From NCBI GenBank assembly GCA_900546085.1, contig URBS01000070.1, positions 1 through 11,568 on the forward strand: a DNA stretch of 11,568 bases, given 5' to 3'. The DNA comes from an uncultured Collinsella sp. Its GTDB lineage: Bacteria; Actinomycetota; Coriobacteriia; Coriobacteriales; Coriobacteriaceae. Under the pieces are notes generated by a model that saw nothing but the letters and a program-made list of their open reading frames with translations, had not been told where the DNA came from and did not search any database. Positions 7,556 through 11,568 of the stretch are shown one piece after another; the stretch's first letter is position 1; each line of letters opens with the position of its first letter. A program made the position numbers and the translations under genes.

Positions 7556-7590
7556 AAGCCGGCGGCAGGAACTGGTCCTGCCGCCGGCTT
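7556..7590. terminator. Strong 15-bp hairpin between convergent genes
   Basis: Perfect 15-bp arms (7556-7570 and 7576-7590), mostly GC, enclose a 5-nt loop ACTGG. They lie 23 nt after the stop of the methylase-like gene and 26 nt after the stop of the AbiEi-like gene coming the other way. No real U tract follows on either strand, so it may work as a bidirectional transcript-end stabiliser or a Rho-assisted terminator. Confidence 0.6.
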
Positions 7591-7616
7591 AACTATCCCA
7601 TGTCCTCCGTTTCGCA

Positions 7617-8240
7617 TTAGCCGTTTAGCACAACCAGCAATGGCCTCATCAGTTCGCGTCGTTTGGCGGTTTTAGAGTTCTCTTCCACGAGTTCTTTCAG
7701 CCGCTGCGTATCGAGCCCACGCCCAAGCGCGTCGTGATAGGCATCGATGATTAATGAAGGATCCTCGCAATCGAGGCAAAGATCGACAAGCGTGCGCTCG
7801 GGTTTGGTTACCGGCAGGTCGTCGAGCCAAACGATATCCTGCTCAGCAATCTCGCGCTTTGCAAAAGAAAGGGATTCGTTTCTTGTATTGATGCGCATGG
7901 GTGCGGTCATTCTGTAGGGGGACAGATAGAAATCGCCCATTTGCTGTAGGTTCGCCGCAGTCGTACCGCTCACGGCAATGCCATCCCACTGGCGCTTTCT
8001 CTCCCACGCGCAAAGGGAGGGATTGGTGAGCTTCCAAAGAGCGTTGAGCTCGTCGGTGTCTCGGCGCTGTGTTCCAACCATCCGGTAGGCGCCGTGGCAT
8101 ATCCGCTCAAGACGCCCCGCGCGGCATGAGTGTGCCAGCGCATCTCGAGAGATGAACATGCGAGCCGCTTGGGCCGTAGTGAACACGCCCTCGCTCTCGG
8201 AAAGCTCACTTATCGCCGTTATGTTGCTAAAGTACTTCAT
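7617..8240 (-). CDS. AbiEi-family antitoxin / transcriptional regulator, orphan
   Basis: This 207-residue protein belongs to the AbiEi antitoxin family, which in type IV toxin-antitoxin systems represses its own promoter and counteracts the nucleotidyltransferase toxin AbiEii. The N-terminal winged helix is at about 12-55 (VFTTAQAARMFISRDALAHS, then GRLERICHGAYRMVG). The C-terminal domain carries the family signatures AVSGTTAANLQQMG (89-102) and LPVTKPERTLVDL (142-154). The frame extends upstream to 8420, but only ATG 8240 starts at the winged helix, and a promoter places the transcript start at or next to it. There is no Shine-Dalgarno, consistent with a leaderless mRNA. No AbiEii gene follows: the next gene downstream is convergent. 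So it is either an orphan regulator or controls a non-canonical partner such as the divergent gene at 8673. Confidence 0.85.
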   Translation of the reverse strand: MKYFSNITAISELSESEGVFTTAQAARMFISRDALAHSCRAGRLERICHGAYRMVGTQRRDTDELNALWKLTNPSLCAWERKRQWDGIAVSGTTAANLQQMGDFYLSPYRMTAPMRINTRNESLSFAKREIAEQDIVWLDDLPVTKPERTLVDLCLDCEDPSLIIDAYHDALGRGLDTQRLKELVEENSKTAKRRELMRPLLVVLNG

Positions 8241-8246
8241 GTCGCA

Positions 8247-8274
8247 ATTGTAGGATATTTTCAGACTTTTGCAA
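8247..8274 (-). promoter_or_regulatory. Promoter of the AbiEi-like gene, giving a leaderless mRNA
   Basis: On the minus strand, TTGCAA (8274-8269), a 16-bp spacer and TACAAT (8252-8247, 5 of 6 to consensus) are followed by only six bases before ATG 8240. Transcription starting about 7 nt after the -10 would begin at the ATG itself. The absence of any ribosome site fits this. Leaderless mRNAs are common in Actinomycetota. Confidence 0.6.
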
Positions 8275-8296
8275 CGTGTTTTTGATTCTATATGAT
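8269..8296 (+). promoter_or_regulatory. Divergent plus-strand promoter sharing the same -35 hexamer
   Basis: TTGCAA is its own reverse complement, so the same six bases (8269-8274) also serve a plus-strand promoter: a 16-bp spacer, then TATGAT (8291-8296, 5 of 6). The expected start is near 8303, about 55 nt before the long-stem RNA candidate. The two promoters cannot be occupied at once, so they should be mutually exclusive. Confidence 0.5.
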
Positions 8297-8357
8297 CGGC
8301 ATGCCTTGTTTGTCCCTTTTCTGCCGCTGCCCTGCTGCTTGGCAACAGCTCTTCTCC

Positions 8358-8544
8358 ATCGAGGTCTAATACTTTTCCGTGAAGTGAACGTCTGTTTTTG
8401 GACCCCTGGAGCATCCTCATTTTCCAGTGGCAAAATCGCAGGATTCCAACGTTAAAACTGCAGGAAACGGAACCTCTAAAGTGTCGATGCTTCGGGGGTT
8501 CGATTTAGCTCGTTCACTTCTCAGGAAAAGTATTAGACCTTGAT
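8358..8544 (+). ncRNA. Candidate structured RNA: long imperfect hairpin
   Basis: The outer arm 8358-8378 pairs with 8524-8544 over 21 bp with one G-U. After a one-base bulge and one mismatch, GAAGTGAACG (8381-8390) pairs with 8511-8520. Then 8400-8415 pairs with 8486-8501 over 16 positions with three G-U. 8418-8423 pairs with 8478-8483 with one G-U, leaving an apical region of about 46 nt. The five wobble pairs in these stems are G-U only if the plus strand is transcribed; none is of the opposite kind. That one-sided pattern argues for selection on a plus-strand RNA rather than for a plain inverted-repeat element. It lies downstream of a plus promoter and upstream of the 8673 gene, so it may be a stand-alone RNA or a regulatory leader. 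I do not recognise it as a named family. Confidence 0.5.
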
Positions 8545-8632
8545 TCCTGGCTGTTCCGAGGGCCCGTCTTTCGCCTTCTCTGGGACCCTCACTAATGCTT
8601 GCGCCCCTGGCCGCTACGACCGCAGGCATGCC

Positions 8633-8638
8633 TATAAT
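8633..8638 (+). promoter_or_regulatory. Perfect -10 TATAAT upstream of the 246-residue gene
   Basis: TATAAT lies 34 nt before ATG 8673. No -35 resembling TTGACA sits 16-18 bp upstream, where the sequence is GC-rich. It may need an activator or be served partly by read-through from the promoter at 8269-8296. The ribosome site AAAGGA is about 8 nt before the start codon. Confidence 0.45.
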
Positions 8639-8672
8639 GAGACATGTTTCCTGATGAGAAAGGAATCCAGAT

Positions 8673-9413
8673 ATGAACGAAGTCAACCACGCCGTTTTGG
8701 ACAATCTTCGGGAGTTTTTCAGCCGTGTCGACAGCGCGCGCAACAGTGTATCCCCAATTGAAGAGCCACATAGCGACCCAATAGACGTCAAGGACTTTGT
8801 CGCTCTGTGCAATAAACCTGAAAGCTGCACCAAGGACGATGCCTACAAGCTTGGTGAGACAGTGCTCACTCTAAATGGTCTTGATGAAAACAAACTTAAG
8901 GGGATGAAAGCTGCTCTCAAAAACAATACATGGAATGCCTGGTGTGAAGATAATGGCATAAAAGCATCAGCAGATGACGCCACTTTCTACCTTGTGCTCA
9001 AGCGCCGCACCGACGATCAGCAGCACTATCATTTTTACTTCGATAAAGATACGGTTGCAGAAATCGATGCCTTTGATCCCTTTTTAATTAAAGGAAAGAA
9101 TGGCGAACGATTTTTAAACCAGCAATGGCATGTGCTCATCTCCGAGCTCGCTTATCTCGATGTCGCCCATGCCTTAAGCAATGAGCAGCACGAATATCAT
9201 TGCCTGTATCAACATATTAAATCGTGGGACATGGGCGATTTAGGTGCGCTGCATTTACAGTTATTGTGTTCCCCTAACCAGCCTGAAAACAGGCGCATCA
9301 AGCTACAGCTTGTTAAACCGGAGACGGCCCCAAAGCCCAGGACAATAACATATCCCTCGGAAGCGATGAACGGATGGCTTATAAAAGCACTGCGTAAACT
9401 AGCAGACAAATAA
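8673..9413 (+). CDS. Uncharacterised 246-residue protein, low GC
   Basis: Not recognised. It is a soluble protein with no signal peptide or membrane helix. The N-terminal 60 residues are acidic. The middle (about 100-175) is rich in aromatic and His residues (YHFYFDKDTVAEIDAFDPF, QQWHVLISELAYLDVAHAL) and looks like a compact alpha/beta domain. The C-terminus is basic (TITYPSEAMNGWLIKALRKL). The start is supported by AAAGGA upstream of ATG 8673. Its GC is clearly lower than that of the flanking backbone genes, suggesting recent transfer. It sits divergently from the orphan AbiEi-like gene across the structured 432-bp region, and its stop lies only 12 bp from the convergent phosphatase stop. 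It could be the cargo or partner of the AbiEi-like regulator; no toxin motif such as the nucleotidyltransferase GSxxxxxD is visible. Confidence 0.75.
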   Translation: MNEVNHAVLDNLREFFSRVDSARNSVSPIEEPHSDPIDVKDFVALCNKPESCTKDDAYKLGETVLTLNGLDENKLKGMKAALKNNTWNAWCEDNGIKASADDATFYLVLKRRTDDQQHYHFYFDKDTVAEIDAFDPFLIKGKNGERFLNQQWHVLISELAYLDVAHALSNEQHEYHCLYQHIKSWDMGDLGALHLQLLCSPNQPENRRIKLQLVKPETAPKPRTITYPSEAMNGWLIKALRKLADK

Positions 9414-9425
9414 TCGCCCACCAAC

Positions 9426-10187
9426 CTACTCCAGCCCTTGCCCGCTGTACTTCCCTGTTTTCGAGTCGTAGTTCAGCACGACGACCTCGCCGTGCTGAAC
9501 TACGTTCCCGTCAATGCAGTAATGGCTGGCCCCGTCATGCCAGATACCGCGGTAGCCCGCAATGCCCGAGACCGCCTCGGTGTTGATGTGTCCGGCGATA
9601 ACATCCAGGTAGAACTTACGCCCCACGTAATCGGGCGGCATCATGGTAAACAACTCGTCAGACGTGCCAAGCTTCCAGTACTCCCCGGCTTCCTCGTCAA
9701 TGCCGGCGTGCACAAAGACCTGACCGAAGGGACTCTCGTAAAAGTAAGGGAGTTTGCGGACCCACGCGATAATGTCCGCATGTTCGGCCTTCATGCGTTC
9801 AACCGTATAGGCATAGGCCTCCTCGAACCTCCTGAGCCTCAAAAGGTGCTTAACATGCTTGAACGCCTCGGCGTCTAGGAAGCTCTTGGCCGTTGCCAGA
9901 TTGCTGTCGGCAAGTATCCATGCCTGCGTGAAATTGGGGTCCTTCACCTCGTCAATGTACTCGAGGAACATCTCCTCGTGGTTGCCGCGCAGCGCCACGA
10001 CGCGATCGCCGTAGCGCTTTTGCAGGTCCATGACGAGCTCGAAGACCCCGAGTGAATCGGGGCCTCGGTCGCAGTAGTCGCCAAGCAAAACCAGCTTGGA
10101 GTCCTCGGCATCGAGGTCGACGGTGGAAAGCGATGCCTTAAAGGCGTCCAAGCACCCGTGAATGTCGCTCATAGCGTAGATATGCAC
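9426..10187 (-). CDS. PPP-family metallophosphatase (serine/threonine phosphatase-like or ApaH-like)
   Basis: This is a calcineurin-like phosphoesterase of the PPP type, using two metal ions to hydrolyse phosphoprotein or dinucleoside-polyphosphate substrates. All metal-site motifs are present: SDIHG (7-11), GDYCDRGPDS (36-45), GNHE (68-71), His160 in FVHAGID, His200 in AGHIN. The length of 253 residues is typical. Start choice: GTG 10187 is preceded by a GGGGGG tract 6 nt upstream and begins right at the first strand (VHIYAMSDIHG). The frame also extends to GTG 10238, with AGAGGGG five bases upstream, adding 17 residues (through GPDANGGSY) that are not part of the fold, so 270 residues remains possible. 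It is convergent with the 8673 gene and divergent from the UBA-DUF4342 gene. The exact substrate cannot be told from sequence. Confidence 0.9.
   Translation of the reverse strand: MHIYAMSDIHGCLDAFKASLSTVDLDAEDSKLVLLGDYCDRGPDSLGVFELVMDLQKRYGDRVVALRGNHEEMFLEYIDEVKDPNFTQAWILADSNLATAKSFLDAEAFKHVKHLLRLRRFEEAYAYTVERMKAEHADIIAWVRKLPYFYESPFGQVFVHAGIDEEAGEYWKLGTSDELFTMMPPDYVGRKFYLDVIAGHINTEAVSGIAGYRGIWHDGASHYCIDGNVVQHGEVVVLNYDSKTGKYSGQGLE
9467..9504. repeat. Perfect 14-bp inverted repeat inside the phosphatase 3' end
   Basis: CGTAGTTCAGCACG (9467-9480) and its exact complement (9491-9504) enclose 10 nt, within codons for NVVQHGEVVVLNYD. With only 12 bp between the two convergent stops, this coding hairpin may act as the transcript end for the 8673 gene read-through or for the phosphatase. 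No U tract follows. Confidence 0.55.
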
Positions 10188-10565
10188 GTATGACCCCCCG
10201 TTTGCGTCGGGACCCCACTCGTTTGCGCCATGCGGCACGGCGGCCCCTCTGATTTCGCGGGCGCCAGGCAGCTTTGCCCTGACGCGCCCTCAACGTTGAC
10301 AATAAGTATATCTCGCCGTGCGGACACAAATTTACCCTTGGGCTCTAGCCGCTCGGCCTGCGCTTGCCTCAAAGGCCGCCTGTGCCCACCGCCACCCAAA
10401 AACTCATCCAACATTAATCTTGGCTCAAGAATCGCTTAATCTATAACCCGCACTATAGAGTTCGACCAAGGGCGGGGCGGCGCCGCGCAACGCAGGCCGC
10501 CGAACGCAACGCTCGCGCCCGGGCAGATCGCCCGGCGTCGCGCCCATCGAACGAAAGGACAGGTC
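10188..10565. other. Intergenic region upstream of phosphatase and UBA-DUF4342 gene
   Basis: About 380 bp without a confident gene. It holds the plus promoter at 10420-10447, a GC-rich leader with a hairpin CCGGGC/GCCCGG (10519-10535) just before the ribosome site, and an overlapping minus-strand promoter candidate (TTGGTC at about 10464-10469, 18-bp spacer, TATAGA). An 81-codon minus-strand frame (10414-10169) overlaps the phosphatase start; it lacks a good ribosome site and is not called as a gene. Confidence 0.45.
10420..10447 (+). promoter_or_regulatory. Promoter of the UBA-DUF4342 / response regulator operon
   Basis: TTGGCT (10420-10425), a 16-bp spacer and TATAAC (10442-10447, 5 of 6) predict a start near 10454. 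That gives a leader of about 110 nt that is very GC-rich and contains a stable hairpin at 10519-10535. AAAGGA precedes ATG 10566 by about 8 nt. Confidence 0.5.
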
Positions 10566-11108
10566 ATGGACGACCTCGAAAAAGTTGAAACCATCCGCAC
10601 CAAGTGCAACGTGAGCTACACCGATGCCAAGGCCGCACTCGACGCTGCCGACGGCAACGTGCTGGATGCCATCATTTGGCTCGAGTCGCAGGGCAAGACC
10701 CAGACCACGTCGGCACACGCCGCCACCGAGTCCGAGCCAGTCGATGAACCCTCGGCCGAGATGGTCGCCGCGCAGGCCGCCTACGAAAAGTCAAGCGAAA
10801 AGACCGACTTCTCTAAGAAAATGGACAGCGTATGGGAGTACCTCAAAAAGCTCTTCCGCCTGAGCCTGGACACCAAGTTTATCGCCACGCGCCGCGATGC
10901 GATCATCCTCAACATCCCCATCCTGATCCCTATCGTCGCCCTGTTTGCCTGGGGCGCTACGATATGGCTGATGCTGCTTGGCCTGTTTTTTGGCATGCGG
11001 TACCGCATCGATAGCGACGGCGACGTGCCCGGCAGTATCAACAACCTGATGGATCACGCCGCCGACGCCGCGGACGGCATCAAGAAAAATCTGAACGACG
11101 ACAAGTAA
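10566..11108 (+). CDS. UBA/TS-N and DUF4342 domain membrane protein
   Basis: This 180-residue protein has two recognisable parts. Residues 1-43 are a UBA/TS-N-type three-helix domain (ETIRTKCNVSYTDAKAALDA then DGNVLDAIIWLESQGK), like the N-terminus of elongation factor Ts. A low-complexity Ala/Glu/Ser linker (44-80) follows. Residues about 85-150 fit DUF4342, with one or two hydrophobic segments (112-129 and 131-144: ILNIPILIPIVALFAWG, IWLMLLGLFFG) forming the membrane part, and a short acidic soluble tail. Nothing suggests enzymatic activity. The downstream response regulator begins 18 bp after the stop, so the two form an operon, and the membrane protein may sense or modulate the signalling pathway. 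The domain assignment is strong; the role in signalling is inferred from the neighbour. Confidence 0.85.
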   Translation: MDDLEKVETIRTKCNVSYTDAKAALDAADGNVLDAIIWLESQGKTQTTSAHAATESEPVDEPSAEMVAAQAAYEKSSEKTDFSKKMDSVWEYLKKLFRLSLDTKFIATRRDAIILNIPILIPIVALFAWGATIWLMLLGLFFGMRYRIDSDGDVPGSINNLMDHAADAADGIKKNLNDDK

Positions 11109-11126
11109 TCGCAGATGGGGGCACGT

Positions 11127-11568
<442 letters not shown>

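Noticed and set aside
8301..8369. A 22-codon frame near the start of the plus-strand RNA, as a leader peptide
   Set aside because: Its ATG lies at or before the predicted transcript start and has no ribosome site.
8241..8420. N-terminal extension of the AbiEi-like gene to 8420
   Set aside because: The extension has no domain, would run through the promoter and the RNA candidate, and the winged helix begins at ATG 8240.
8362..8540. The long inverted repeat as a MITE or insertion-sequence remnant
   Set aside because: No target-site duplication is visible and all wobble differences favour a plus-strand RNA; not excluded, but less likely.
10169..10414. An 81-codon minus-strand gene upstream of the phosphatase
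   Set aside because: No good ribosome site, no recognisable domain, and it overlaps the phosphatase start; kept only as a finding.

Overview
The window looks like a chromosomal stretch from a gut Coriobacteriia bacterium, most likely Collinsella or a close relative. The reasons are a high-GC backbone with GC-rich third codon positions, actinobacterial-style gene content, and a UBA/DUF4342 membrane protein directly upstream of an OmpR-like response regulator. No rRNA, tRNA, CRISPR array, transposase, integrase or recombinase is visible. The genus call is an inference from composition and gene families, not from a marker gene.

Region 1 (1-1650, minus strand) is lower in GC than the rest. It carries the N-terminal 338 residues of a Type III-style DNA adenine methyltransferase (Mod), running off the left edge, and a small two-helix membrane protein of unknown function. 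It looks like the edge of an acquired restriction-modification island.

Region 2 (1770-5805, minus strand) holds four co-oriented genes. In transcription order they are an unrecognised 305-residue protein, a VirD4/TraG-type coupling ATPase without its usual N-terminal membrane anchor, a hairpin terminator, a stand-alone ClpP peptidase with an intact Ser-His-Asp triad, and an unrecognised 267-residue protein whose 3' end appears frameshifted at a run of seven G. No relaxase or other type IV secretion gene is visible.

Region 3 (5806-9413) is an accessory, defence-flavoured block. It contains a protein that joins a degenerate HsdM-like methylase half, with no SAM or NPPF/DPPY motif, to an HsdS-like target-recognition half. 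A perfect 15-bp hairpin separates it from a convergent orphan AbiEi-family antitoxin. A 432-bp intergenic region follows, then an unrecognised 246-residue protein. That intergenic region holds two divergent promoters sharing one palindromic -35 hexamer; one of them would give a leaderless AbiEi mRNA. It also holds a roughly 187-nt long-stem RNA candidate whose G-U pairs all favour plus-strand transcription. This is the part of the window most likely to contain something undescribed.

Region 4 (9426-11568) looks like ordinary backbone: a PPP-family metallophosphatase (minus), then a plus-strand operon of a UBA-DUF4342 membrane protein and a response regulator cut off by the right edge, whose Gly/Ala-rich linker is unusual.
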